A stretch of DNA of 64,000 bases from Diorhabda sublineata (lineage: Eukaryota; Arthropoda; Insecta; Coleoptera; Chrysomelidae), in NCBI RefSeq assembly GCF_026230105.1, contig NC_079478.1, positions 34,735,653 through 34,799,652 of the forward strand. Reading direction: 5' to 3'. Of this stretch, positions 11,452-22,775 are shown one piece after another. The first letter of the stretch is position 1. Each line of letters begins with the position of its first letter. Made by a program: the position numbers and the translations under genes. Under the pieces are notes generated by a model that was not told where the DNA came from, made no database searches, and saw nothing but the letters and a program-made list of their open reading frames with translations.

Positions 11452-13823
11452 CTAGCTTTTACCCGCGGCTTCGCTCGCATCGAATCCATTAAATAAGTAT
11501 CAGAAATCATTATAATAGAAAAGAACGAACTCTGTAGCTATATTAGAACCTGAGATGTAGATTTTTGAATGTAGAAAAATTGCCAAAAACCTACAAAAAT
11601 CCATAACTCCACATTGAATGTCCGCGCCTAGTTCCTCTCCAACTCAACCGATTTAAGTGTTCAAAAACTCAAAAGAAAGAAGGTGTTTCAGCGAGTGTTC
11701 ATAAACCAAAAAGAACTCTGTAGCTATATTAGAACCTGAGATATAGATCTTTGAATGTAGAAAAATTGTCAAAAATTTACAAAAATTCATAACTCCACAT
11801 TGAATGTCCGCGCCTAGCTCCTCACCAACTCAATCGATTTAAGTGTTCAAAAACTCAAAAGAAAGAAGGTGTTTCAGCGAGTGTTCATAAACCAAAAAGA
11901 ACTCTGTAGCTATATTAGAACCTGAGATATAGATCTTTGAATGTAGAAAAATTGTCAAAAATTTACAAAAATTCATAACTCCACATTGAATGTCCGCGCC
12001 TAGCTCCTCACCAACTCAATCGAATTAAGTGTTCAAAAACTCAAAAGAAAGAAGGTGTTTCAGCGAGTGTTCTTAAACCAAAACGAACTGTGTAGCTATA
12101 TCAGAACCTGAGATATATTTGAATGTAGAAAAATTACCAAAAACCTACAAAAATCCATAACTCCACATTGAATGTCCGCGCCTAGTTCCTCTCAAATTTA
12201 ACCGATTTAAGTGTTCAAAAACTCAAAAGAAAGAAGGTATTTCAGCGAGTGTTCTTAAACCAAAAAGAACTCTGTAGCTATATTAGAACCTGAGATATAG
12301 ATCTTTGAATGTAGAAAAATTGTCAAAAAATTTGCAAAAATTCATAACTCCACATTGAATGTCCGCGCCTAGCTCCTCTCCAACTCAACCGATTTAAGTG
12401 TTCAAAAACTCAAAAGAAAGAAGGTGTTTCAGCGAGTCTTCTTAAACCAAAACGAACTCTGTAGCTATATCAGAACCTGAGATATAGATCTTTGAATGTA
12501 GAAAAATTGCCAAAAACCTCAAAAATCCACAACTCCTCATTGAATGTCTGCGCCTAGTTCCTCTCCAACTCAACCGATTTAAGTGTTCAAAAACTCAAAA
12601 GAAAGAAGGTGTTTCAGCGAGTGTTCTTAAGCCAAAACGAACTCTGTAGCTATATCAGAACCTGAGATATAGATCTTTGAATGTAGAAAAATTGCCAAAA
12701 ACCTCAAAAATCCACAACTCCTCATTGAATGTCCGCGCCTAGTTCCTCTCCAACTCAACCGATTTAAGTGTTCAAAAACTCAAAAGAAAGAAGGTATTTC
12801 AGCGAGTGTTCTTAAACCAAAAAGAACTCTGTAGCTATATTAGAACCTGAGATATAGATCTTTGAATGTAGAAAAATTGTCAAAAAATTTGCAAAAATCC
12901 ACAACTCCTCATTGAATGTCCGCGCCTAGTTCCTCTCCAACTCAACCGATTTAAGTGTTCAAAAACTCAAAAGAAAGAAGGTATTTCAGCGAGTGTTCTT
13001 AAACCAAAAAGAACTCTGTAGCTATATTAGAACCTGAGATATAGATCTTTGAATGTAGAAAAATTGTCAAAAAATTTGCAAAAATTCATAACTCCACATT
13101 GAATGTCCGCGCCTAGCTCCTCTCCAACTCAACCGATTTAAGTGTTCAAAAACTCAAAAGAAAGAAGGTGTTTCAGCGAGTCTTCTTAAACCAAAACGAA
13201 CTCTGTAGCTTTATCAGAACCTGAGATATAGATCTTTGAATGTAGAAAAATTGCCAAAAACCTCAAAAATCCACAACTCCTCATTGAATGTCTGCGCCTA
13301 GTTCCTCTCCAACTCAACCGATTTAAGTGTTCAAAAACTCAAAAGAAAGAAGGTGTTTCAGCGAGTGTTCTTAAGCCAAAACGAACTCTGTAGCTATATC
13401 AGAACCTGAGATATAGATCTTTGAATGTAGAAAAATTGCCAAAAACCTCAAAAATCCACAACTCCTCATTGAATGTCCGCGCCTAGTTCCTCTCCAACTC
13501 AACCGATTTAAGTGTTCAAAAACTCAAAAGAAAGAAGGTGTTTCAGCGAGTGTTCTTAAGCCAAAACGAAGTCTATATCTTGAATAGAACCTGAGATATT
13601 GAGGATAGAACGTGTGTATGTGAAAAACTCCCATAAGTAATGTACAGGGGAAAATCGCATTTGAGTATAACTTGAGAATGGTGAAAATTTGATGAAATCC
13701 GATGGTTGATGGCTGATCTGTGCATCAATACCTTTCATTGAAAAAAAAAATGAAGCAAATCGGTTGGGTAGAACGCCTGAACGGACTCGGAATGGAAATC
13801 ATCAATTTTTTTAATATATAAGA
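11452..13823 (-). mobile_element. Helitron-like element with eleven 186-bp tandem units (copy 1)
   Basis: Read on the minus strand it starts TCTTATATATTAAAAAAATT and ends GCCGCGGGTAAAAGCTAG. It sits between a 5' A and a 3' T. The 5'-TC, CTAG-3' ends, the GC-rich palindrome (CCGCGG) near the 3' end and the A/T target are the Helitron hallmarks. There is no coding capacity. The interior is a tandem array. The landmark TCTGTAGC (one variant copy) occurs at 11531, 11717, 11903, 12089, 12271, 12458, 12643, 12828, 13015, 13202 and 13387, and a degenerate one at 13572, giving spacings of 182-187 bp. Copy 2 at 56231-57489 has identical ends but only five units. Confidence 0.85.
11531..13572. repeat. 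186-bp minisatellite array inside Helitron copy 1
   Basis: Eleven full units. Variant sites show a higher-order pattern: the rare variants TCTGCGCC (12547, 13291) and GAGTCTTCTT (TCTT at 12437, 13181) recur exactly 744 bp apart, which is four units. Units 2 and 3 (from 11717 and 11903) are almost identical to each other. Confidence 0.92.
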
Positions 13824-15180
13824 TTAAATCCGAGAGAAGGATAATAAAAATTATTTGCCCAGAAAGCTAAAAAGTACGTAAAGTTTGTATATTACGGTCC
13901 GGTCCTGGTTCTCTGAGCATAATAATCTTTACACAGTTTGAGGAATAACCAAAGCAAACATCTGGCTTATTACATTGTCAGGTAGCCTTAATTCTATTTT
14001 AAATTTTTGACAAAACTGCTTTCATATTTGCAAATGATTATTCGCTTGCTAAATATACATATTTTGTACAGGATACAGAAAATTAATTGAATTTCTACAT
14101 TTTTTTCCAGTTTTTCAGTTTTATGTGTCGTGTTGTGGTGTCTTAAAATTATATTCAAGTAAAAAAACAGATTTTTTTATGGTTATTAAGAGTTTTTTCA
14201 TATTTTTATACAAGTTTGAAGCGAAGTAAATTGAAAAATTATGAAAATTATAACTAATATTGACGTGCTTTCGAATGTTTCATATCTCCATTTCTTCAAA
14301 TAACCATTTAAAGATGGTAACTACTTCATTAACCAAAATATCAATGCTATAATCTACAAATAACTAAATATTACTGGATAATGTCTCGAAGAAGCTACAC
14401 GTCTTCACCACAACGAGAAGTAGTTGCCCAAAAAATGTTTAGCGAAACTCCTCTGCATGTATCCGAATTCAGTCGTCTAAAATAGCATGAACATTTGGCA
14501 ACATTGCATGACCATTTAGCTGCTCATTCTGATTGCCGATGTTCGAAAAATCATGCGAAAAGAAACGCGAAAAGGCGGGTCGGTATAGAGAAAAAATTCC
14601 CCATCATAACTGACCGAAACCGACAACTTAAGATTAGAACCAACAGCCCACTGTTATGAAAATCCAACAAGAATACACCAAAAGCCGCTCTGATTAATAC
14701 GACACTGATGCTACAGCCTTCTAGAAGTGTCGAGTTAGATCTGACTTGAGAAAATTGGAAGTGACCCGGCCGAGAATTTTATTATTCTATAATTTTTGTT
14801 TCGACCCACGTAACTTAATAAGAATCCGAATTGTATGCCTCCAGCTATCACTTCTTTTGGTTTATTTTTGTTGTACTTCATTTTATTATGTTTTCATTCG
14901 AAATTGGGGAAGACATCAATCTCTCTTAACTACTATCTGGTTTTTAGAGGAAGTAGTTTAGGTACGGACAGATAATATTTCAATCCCAAAAATTGATATT
15001 TAAAATGTTGTGTTATGTAAATATTTATTTATAAACATCCAAACAGAAATTATATCATACATAATTTGAGGATGGACATATACGTGGTGCTGTCCATGAG
15101 CTCTAAGCCTAACAAAGAAAGAAAGAGTTTAAATATAAAAAATTTAATATTCTTTCTTTATTTTTTCTCAGAACGTTTGA
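13824..15180. other. netrin far-upstream region, no gene
   Basis: Mostly AT-rich. From 14382 a 34-codon frame starts MSRRSYTSSPQREVVAQKMF. After one stop it stays readable with basic composition (SKNHAKRNAKRR) to about 14650. I do not recognise it; it could be an old transposon ORF. Confidence 0.45.
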
Positions 15181-15181
15181 T

Positions 15182-15490
15182 TTATATGCTACTACATACA
15201 ACTACTAGATTAAGAATAAGAATATTTAATTTCAACGTCGCTGTTTTACTTTGCGAACAAAAATAGTCGGACGGAGCCGGACCAGGGCTATATGGTGGGT
15301 GTTCAATCTCAGTGAAGTCACATTCGTGTACAGTAACCTTGGAAATCGGAGCAGTGTGGACTGTAGCATTGCCATGAAACACGTGTACGCCTCATTTGAT
15401 TTTTCCGCGCCATTTTTTGATAATTTTTTAACGCTACTGTCTTAGTAAGTTAAGTTGTTGAGACTTGTCACTGACCCGTGCATAAAAAAC
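15182..15490 (-). mobile_element. mariner-like transposase remnant
   Basis: The minus strand reads FHGNATVHTAPISKV and then EIEHPPYSPGPAPSDYF, which are the second and third catalytic regions of mariner (normally HDNAPxH and SPDLAPSDY). The second Asp is replaced by Gly in HGN. Upstream, KIIKKWRGKIK fits the preceding family stretch. Confidence 0.8.
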
Positions 15491-15544
15491 TCATGGGACG
15501 ATGGTAATTATTGAAAAACAGGAAACCAAACTCTCTTGGATGTT

Positions 15545-15640
15545 CTAGAGCCGTGATTTCCAAAATGGTCCAGGTGGACCTCTAGGGTTCTACGGTAGAT
15601 TCGACGGGGGTCCATGAAAATTTATTTGGTTTTGATCCTG
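15545..15640 (+). mobile_element. hAT-like terminal sequence
   Basis: The sequence GTGATTTCCAAAATGGTCC, followed by GGTGGACC, resembles the GTGGTTCTCAAACTGGTCC-type ends of hAT elements. No partner end was found nearby. Confidence 0.35.
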
Positions 15641-17150
15641 AGGAACTAAAACGATGGGTTATCTTCTAAATCAATAATGGTAGATAATATTTTAGGAAGC
15701 TCAATGAATGTTACTTGTAAGTTTTGAAGCAGACAGATTTTTTGGAAAAAATCAATGACCCCAACTTACAATTACGAAGGTGCTGCAATTTAATAAAAAC
15801 AAAGAGTGTAATTTCAACTTTTCTTGATGAATTGAAATTTTTAAAGGAAGAAATATTGGACGGCGTGAATTTTCACATTTTTCGAACTTGTCGCAGATAG
15901 AATCCGTTGATGAAGATATTCAGTCATACCACCATAAACCAAAAATCCATTTGATGAAACGGAAGTGGAGAATGTGATATTACAAGTCAAAATATTGTCT
16001 GTTCCTCCGGCGGTAATCATGAAGTCGCACCGATTCCTCACATTCCTACAAAGGATTCGAGAGCCCGGCCTTCTTCAGAAGACTTTCAGCAAGAAGTCTA
16101 ACCCACTTGTAACACAGTGCAACTTTTTTTAAATAAGGAGGAGGAGAATACAAAATGCAACTATCCTTAAACATGATAGACATGCAGCCACTTGTCCGCG
16201 GAGTCTCCCCTCTCCTCGCGGTAGACACAACAACGGGATGGTGCATTGACCTCGGTGAAGATACAGCGCATGTGACACGATGGATATCAAAGAAGCATAC
16301 ACGTGGTAACGGGTTTCTTTTAAAGAAAACCCGGAAGATCTCACTATCATTGTAATATGATTGTTATCACGATCAATGAACAATTTTTTTGTATCCTAAA
16401 TTACTATAAGTGTCTGTAAACTAAGGGTCTTACCTACAATTATTATTGTCTATACTAAAATGTAAAATTTGGCTTTGCTTTTACACTAATCACTTCACTA
16501 AGTCAAAAGGTTTCAGTCTACTCTGTAGGATCGTATTGTCGAAGAGGTTGTTTGAGATGATGGAGATGACTGACTATTTTAAAACGTATTTGTAAGCTTC
16601 GACATCTCTTTGGGATCGAATTGCCGGTGTGGGTTTCTCTTTCTCTCTGTAGTTCGATTTATAAAACTTTGTGATTCTCTGAAAGAGCTTGAAATTCTGA
16701 ACAAACCCTGTAATTTTCGTAACAACACAATTTTTACGAATATCCATTTAATTGAAATAGTCGAAAGATAGGTTAACAGCAGATTCTATAAATGAATATT
16801 TGATAAAACGAATTGGAATAAAGCGCAAAAAATTCATATATATTTATAAGACGTATCGATCCTAATCGCGGACATTTCTCCTGATCGATTTCTTTTTACG
16901 ATGATAATTCTCGACGACGTATTAATTCGCCGTAATCAACTTTATCATCAATTACCAGCAGGCTCTTCTGGCACTTAGGAGTTCGGTATGCGCCCCATCA
17001 TTCCGAGGGAAGGTGCTACAGACTTTTAACAGACAGGATTGCCAGTTACATTGCGACCGTCGTGAGCGACTGTGCAGCTTCTCTCGCTCTCGATTCACCT
17101 CGCGCCGAATTACGTATTTTATTTTCGTGTCATATTTTATTGTGTGTCGG
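15641..17150. other. netrin upstream region and 5' UTR
   Basis: No gene is recognised. Positions 16040-16350 are less AT-rich and have overlapping open frames on both strands (up to 84 codons) with no family resemblance. The netrin transcript probably starts in the last few hundred bases, but I cannot identify the initiator, nor exclude an upstream noncoding exon with an acceptor here. Confidence 0.4.
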
Positions 17151-17168
17151 ATGATGATATTCGATTGA
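17151..17168 (+). promoter_or_regulatory. five-codon upstream ORF before netrin
   Basis: ATGATGATATTCGATTGA lies out of frame with netrin and stops eight bases before its ATG. If transcribed, it could lower initiation at the main start or require reinitiation. Inference from sequence only. Confidence 0.5.
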
Positions 17169-17176
17169 AACGAAAC

Positions 17177-18392
17177 ATGGGATTAACATTAAGAGTTATG
17201 ATACTCTCCATGATGTTTTTGCACGCTTCTTCGGTATTGTCAGTGAACGAGAATTTCTTAAAGATGTTCGAAGGTCAGACTCCCGCTGATCCGTGTTACG
17301 ACGATGACCGGCCTCGTCGTTGCATTCCAGATTTCGTGAACGCCGCTTTCGGTATTCCAGTAAAAGCTTCATCCACTTGCGGATTGCTTACTCCGGTACA
17401 TTATTGCGAAGCACCCGAACCAGGAGCCAATCCTCAATGCCATTTGTGCGATGATCGGCAACCTAAAACTAGATTTCCAGCTTCGTATCTTACCGATCTT
17501 AATAATCCCCAGAATGTTACTTGTTGGAGATCCGAACCGGTACCTCCGGTTACTTCGATTAACGCACCTCCCGATAATGTTACCCTAACTTTGAGCCTGG
17601 GCAAAAAATACGAACTTACTTACGTTAGTCTTCAATTTTGCCCTAATACGCCTAAACCGGATTCTATAGCTATTTATAAAAGCATGGATTATGGTAAAAC
17701 CTGGCAACCGTTTCAGTTTTATTCCTCGCAATGTAGAAGAGTGTATGGAAGACCTAATAGAGCTACTATAACGAAAACCAACGAACAAGAAGCCAGATGT
17801 ACTGACGCTCATAGATACACCGGTGGTGATATGCATAATTTCGGACAAACTTCAAGAATAGCTTTCAGTACTTTAGAAGGAAGACCTAGTGCTTCTGATT
17901 TCGATAACAGTCCGGTTCTTCAAGATTGGGTAACAGCTACTGACATCAAAGTCGTTTTCAATCGTCTTCATATGCCCGTCGAAGATTCTTCCGATAATTT
18001 AGATATTCTAGTTGACGAACGTATGTTAAACAAGCATTTAGATGAACATGAAGACAATAAAGAACCTTCTGTCCAATTAGTAAACGAAATGCAAGCTGTC
18101 GATAACGAAGAAGCGACCAATACGAAACCAGCAGCGGTTCCAGAAGTTGTAAACAATGTTATAGTCGGTGGTTACCATCAAGTGACTCATCAATACGCGG
18201 TGTCTGATTTTGCTGTTGGTGGTAGATGTAAGTGCAATGGGCATGCTAGTAGATGCATTGCCGGTCGTGATGGACAATTATCTTGCGAATGTAAACATAA
18301 TACGGCCGGGAGAGACTGCGAACGATGTAAGCCGTTTCATTTTGATCGCCCCTGGGGCAGAGCTACTACAAGGGACGCCAACGAATGTAAAG
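17177..18392 (+). CDS. Net: netrin, first coding exon (partial)
   Basis: Secreted laminin-related axon guidance cue, acting through Frazzled/DCC and Unc5 receptors. The exon codes for 405 residues plus one base. It has a signal peptide (about residues 1-22, core MILSMMFLHASSVLS). The laminin N-terminal domain follows, with CYDDDRPRRCIPDFVNAAFG, NVT glycosylation sites, SLQFCPNTPKPDSIAIYKS and DWVTATDIKVVFNRLH. Next comes an acidic linker of about 50 residues not found in vertebrate netrin-1, then YAVSDFAVGGRCKCNGHASR opening the first laminin EGF module (about 348-405), ending DANECK. The donor is AAAG/GTAGGA, phase 1. The ATG has a good context (GAAACATGG). The frame stays open upstream to about 17072 but without another ATG. 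The later EGF modules and the C-terminal netrin domain are not seen in the window. Which insect paralogue (NetA or NetB) is unresolved. Confidence 0.96.
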
Positions 18393-19276
18393 GTAGGATG
18401 TAGGAAGTTTTTTTTTCTATCTCTTTCGGTTATATTTTCTATGTTAATGAATTCTGTTTGATTTCGAATCAAGTCGGGCTTGTTATGTATGCAAAATAGT
18501 AGAAAGTCTTTTGTAACTGGAACGGGATGTTTATAAGGGGAGGTTTAGTAGAATTCTCGTTCAGTGAGAAGTGTAAATCTTTTTAAACAACCTAATGTCA
18601 AAAACATGATTCGAACGATAATTTTGTTATTATTTATAATTAAATAAAAATTGTATTATAAATAATACGAAGTATAATAAAAAGTAGTTCATAAATTGAA
18701 CCGAATAATCTGCGAATAAGTTCACAAAAAAACAAAGTTTTGGAAAGTGGAAGAAAAAACGATTTTTTTACTATTTCATTAACTATACTTCAAGTACAGA
18801 GAGTGAGTAGATGCTGTGACATAAAAAAATTCTCATACGACTTCTTATTTCTGAGTTATAGGCCTTTAAAGTTCGAACATTATGAAATTTCAATTTTGTT
18901 TACGTATGATCATGTTGTGACGGAATAAATGATTCTAAACTACTATCTGAAGGCCAGGGGCGGCTCATGCCCAATGGTTAACAATCCATAATTTTAACAA
19001 GGACAACTTGTACGATCTAGACAACCTATACAAGATACCAAAACTTAATTTCTCAATGGATTACTCCTTGTTTAACTGGATAAAATTTATGGTTTAGGAG
19101 TTATCTACATTCTCAGTTCGTTGTATATGCCAAGAAAATCGTTCGCCATAAAGAGACATTCTCAAGAAAATTATCATAAATCGTAATTATTTATTGAAAA
19201 TACTTACAAGAGGTATCTGATCACAAAAATTTGAAAAACATTAATAATTAAAATATAAGAAATAACATCTTCGGGG
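18393..19276. other. start of netrin intron, no gene
   Basis: Begins with the donor GTAGGA. AT-rich; no exon or element is recognised. Confidence 0.6.
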
Positions 19277-19480
19277 AGGTTCATTCGCATGGCCACCACG
19301 TTCCCCTAATTTAAATAAAATGGATTCATTTTTTTGGGGATATCTGAAAAGCAACACCGATGAACATAAGGAACTAAATGATCGATAGAATAAACTTTCA
19401 TTGTGACGCTATAAAGCAGAATCTTGGAATGATCTTCCAAGTTCAAAGAAATATCCTACGTAGACTCTGGAAGTGTATAG
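19277..19480 (+). mobile_element. DDE transposase remnant (third catalytic region)
   Basis: The plus strand reads AWPPRSPNLNKMDSFFWGYL, which matches the WPPRSPDLxPLDFFLWGYLK block of mariner-related elements such as 38522-39569. It then reads KSNTDEHKELNDR to a stop. Only this block survives. Confidence 0.75.
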
Positions 19481-19860
19481 AAGTGCAAGCTGCCTCTTCT
19501 ATCATTTATTATAGTTTTCTAGTTTTTATTTGATAAGTTGTAAGCTAATTAACTACCAAAAACTCAAATATACTAACAGAAGACAAAAATAAATTTATAG
19601 AAATGATATAAACAAAAAAAATGATAAAACGTGTACGAAATAACAAAAAATATCCAAAAAAATTCGTGATAAAGAAACATTATAACAAAAATAAACAGAA
19701 AATATCTTCTGATATCAATTTATATTGAAATTTTTACATCTTATTATTCATCTTATATTTTTCAAGAAAAAAAGGGAGGGATTGGGAAAGTTTTGGAGGA
19801 AGGGCGACTGGAGAACTGGTAAAAATCAGATTAATTTTGAAAACAGACTATAAAAAACGT
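19481..19860. other. AT-rich, no gene
   Basis: A-rich spacer with no recognisable structure. Confidence 0.5.
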
Positions 19861-19861
19861 T

Positions 19862-20960
19862 AAAGGGGAATGTAGAACGTTTTGTCCAGCGCCTAATCGG
19901 CAAAAAATTCGCCTTTCAGTATAACAACGACACCAAGCATTCCTCGAAACAAAGCAAAGAGTATTTGGAAGAATTCGTCACAGTCAACCTCAACCCACCA
20001 CTCGACATATTCTCCTCTTAATTGGATACATTTATTACAGCGAACCTGCAACGTCTCTAGACCTTTCTTTTTGCTCTGCAAACCAGACCTCCACAACTTT
20101 TATTACCTCCTCGTTGGAAGAAAATTTACGACCTTTTTACAATTTCTTTCAGTTGAGGAAAGAGATGATAGTCGGACGGAGCCAAATCTGGTGATTAAGG
20201 GGGGTGTTCTAGCAATTCAAACCCTAAATTTTTTGCATGGCAACATGAGATTTATGTGCAGGGGCGTTGTCTTGCAAAAACAAAACACCTTTGGGTAGCG
20301 TTCCGCGTCTTTTCTCTTTAATTTTTCCCGTAGAGTGGTCAGTAATGTCGAATAGTAATCTCCAGTTATTATTCTACCCGTATCCGAAAATCGATCATGA
20401 TTACTCCATGGCAATCCCAACAAACTGGAGCTAGAACTTCTTTTCCAGTAGATTTTTGGACACGAAACTTCTAAGGTCTTGGAGAACCAGAGTATCGCCA
20501 TTCCAGCCGATTGTTGCTTTGTTTCTGGATCGTAGAAATATATCCAAGTCTCATCCATAGTAACAATTCGGTTTAAGTCTAGTCGTTTTCAAACGCGATA
20601 ATTCTACCTTGCATGCTTTTGGTCAACATTCAAACATTTGGGGATCCATTTTGCAGCAATTTTTCCCATGTCCAACTATATGATGAACGAGTTCGTATGA
20701 AATATTCAGTGCTTCAGATCAGATCCGTTTTAGCCCAATTCGACGGTCTGATAAAATCATGTCTTGAACTGCATCGGGGACTGACACAGAAACTGGCCTT
20801 TCCGGTCGGTCATCATTTTCAATGGAAAATTCACCTCTTTTAAAGCTTGCTGCCCAATTTTTCCCGGTCGCATACGAAGGATATTGATTACCAAGAATAT
20901 TAAGCATATCTTCGTAAATCTGCTTACAATATCGGGGGGTGTAGCTCTGGTTTACTTTTT
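19862..20960 (-). mobile_element. near full-length decayed mariner transposon
   Basis: Minus-strand pieces run in order. MLNILGNQYPSYATGKNWAA (20907-20848) and RPVSVSVPDAVQDMILSDRR give the DNA-binding and linker part. KIAAKWIPKCLNVDQKHAR and VTMDETWIYFYDPETKQQSA carry the first catalytic Asp. GRIITGDYYSTLLTTLREKL follows, and GLETLQVRCNKCIQLRGEYV is the C-terminus (about 20056-19997). Frameshifts and stops separate the pieces, and the block with the second and third Asp is badly damaged. Terminal repeats were not identified. Confidence 0.9.
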
Positions 20961-21439
20961 TGACGTCAAACTTTACACTGACACTTCTAATAAGTTATTG
21001 TTCGTTGCTACGGTAACGGAATATTTTGTTTATACTTGGAACTGGCCTAGGCTAACTAGATATTAATACATCCTCGTATATAACACTGGGGATAGTGAAA
21101 TAGATCACTAGGTACAGACAAGAGTTCAGCTCACTGAGCTAAAGATTACAGCAGTATTTTTGGTGGCCTCCAAATTAGACATCTTACTAACGATATTCAA
21201 ATCTATAACTGAGTTAGGACCAAAACCTCATATAGCTAAAGTCTCTGTTATAACCTTAAATTCCTCGGCAGGAGACTCTTCGTCAGGAAGCTGTAGTCGG
21301 CCTGAGTTAAATTATATAAATAACTGATACTTAGATGAGGTGAATATTATCCCCGGATTATTCAAATTAATATTTATTGGTAAAAACAATAAAAAAAGTT
21401 TCAGTTAGAAATAAATGGAAATCCGGGATGGTTGCAGCC
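20961..21439. other. no recognisable gene
   Basis: Nothing identified. Confidence 0.5.
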
Positions 21440-21910
21440 CTCAACTGGATTCCCAGTTATTGGAGTTGAATTGAATCCATTTCTTGTGGTGTACAAGCTG
21501 AGTCTTTTGGCACCTGGCAGCTGTAGAAATGCGGGAAAAAATGAAATAAGGAAGGAAACGCGAACATAGATGGAAGTTATTAAAGAAGATACTAGTAGAA
21601 AGAACATATTTGATTGAAAGGAGCTTATTCTCTAACATAAATGTAACTGAAATTTTTGTGAGCACGATAAAAAAGCAACAAAAAACTTACCAGCCAATAT
21701 AAAGAATGAAATTACTACAAGTTTAGTGTAGTGTTGATAGGTAGATGAAGAATTCGAATACACTCCGAGGTTTTCTCGGTTTTCTTCAAAAACTTGAATG
21801 TTAAAATGAATAAATCGGAAGTGAATATTGTGAACAAAGGACTATTCAAAAAAATAAACGTGAAAAGCCGAATGGCATGTTACACTGTGGTGTAGAATAA
21901 AAAATCTGAA
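21440..21910 (+). repeat. dispersed repeat copy B
   Basis: A diverged match to 9640-10215 in the same orientation. The reverse transcriptase piece that follows copy A is not seen here. Confidence 0.5.
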
Positions 21911-22178
21911 CTTGTAGAGCGTAAAACTTCACTTCTTTCATAGTCACCTGGATAGGTTTTAGAAAAATTTAGGAAATATGAGCAAAGAGCTTATACAGCA
22001 GAGCTTGCGCGTCAGAAGATCGTCTTAAAATACGAATATGATGATTTTTCGTCGTTCATATACCATTTTCCTAAGTATACACATCAGAGAAGAGCGTTAA
22101 GTTTTCTAGAACTCAATGAATAATTGGTGATTAATCGGAAGTGGAGCTCCTGCTGAAAAGGGGACAAACAAATTTTTT

Positions 22179-22696
22179 TGGAGGTTACTCCTTAAGAATC
22201 GATTTGCATATATAAGGGGCCCGGTATGAGAAAAATGTGAGGAGTAAAATCTATCGATGAATGACCTCGTTACGTTTTTGGTACGCGCAACTTTCTAATT
22301 TGTCAGTATCGACATACTTATATTGCTGTTTTTATTATAAATATCAATAATTAATATTGTCATTGTGAAGTTTTAATTTTTATCATTGTGTTCCGCTAAA
22401 GTGAACTGAAAGTATTTTCAAATAACTATGGCAGAAAGAGGTGTAGTTGATATTGCCGGAACATCTAACAAACACGTGGTTGCACATCTGAAATCGACTA
22501 TTGTAAAAAGTTTAATGTAAATATTTCATCGATTAGTTATAATAAATGTATATGAAATGAATAAATATGTATTTATATATGTATATTATTTTCATTAATT
22601 GACAAATTTACCCTTTTATACAGTATCAATCTTTTTTAAGTTAAATAAACTCTTTTTGCGTCTGGTTAGACTATCGAACTTAAGGAGTAAACTCCA
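22179..22696. mobile_element. inverted-repeat element (inner, MITE-like), about 0.52 kb
   Basis: The left end TGGAGGTTACTCCTTAAG (22179-) is mirrored by CTTAAGGAGTAAACTCCA ending at 22696, and the match continues into ATCGAT/ATCGAA. Inside, 22429-22521 holds a 30-codon frame starting MAERGVVDIAGTSNK, of unknown nature. Confidence 0.6.
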
Positions 22697-22754
22697 GTCG
22701 TGCGTCGGAGCTGACACACACAATTTTTTTAGGTGTTTTATGATTAAACAACAT

Positions 22755-22775
22755 CCTAACCTAACCTAACCTAAC
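22755..22775 (-). repeat. interstitial (TTAGG)n telomere-like run
   Basis: Four CCTAA units on the plus strand. TTAGG is the common insect telomere repeat; a run this short may also be chance or transposon-derived. Confidence 0.6.

Noticed and set aside
11452..13823. CRISPR-like array or centromeric satellite
   Set aside because: Units are 186 bp of continuous tandem repeat without spacers, and the array is bounded by transposon ends shared with another locus, so it is not a CRISPR and not a stand-alone satellite.
16046..16383. Overlapping 66-84 codon frames in a less AT-rich patch upstream of netrin
   Set aside because: No start context, splice signals or family resemblance that favours one strand.
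17072..17176. Upstream extension of the netrin protein to 17072
   Set aside because: Would need a GTG start; the ATG at 17177 has a good context and begins a proper signal peptide.
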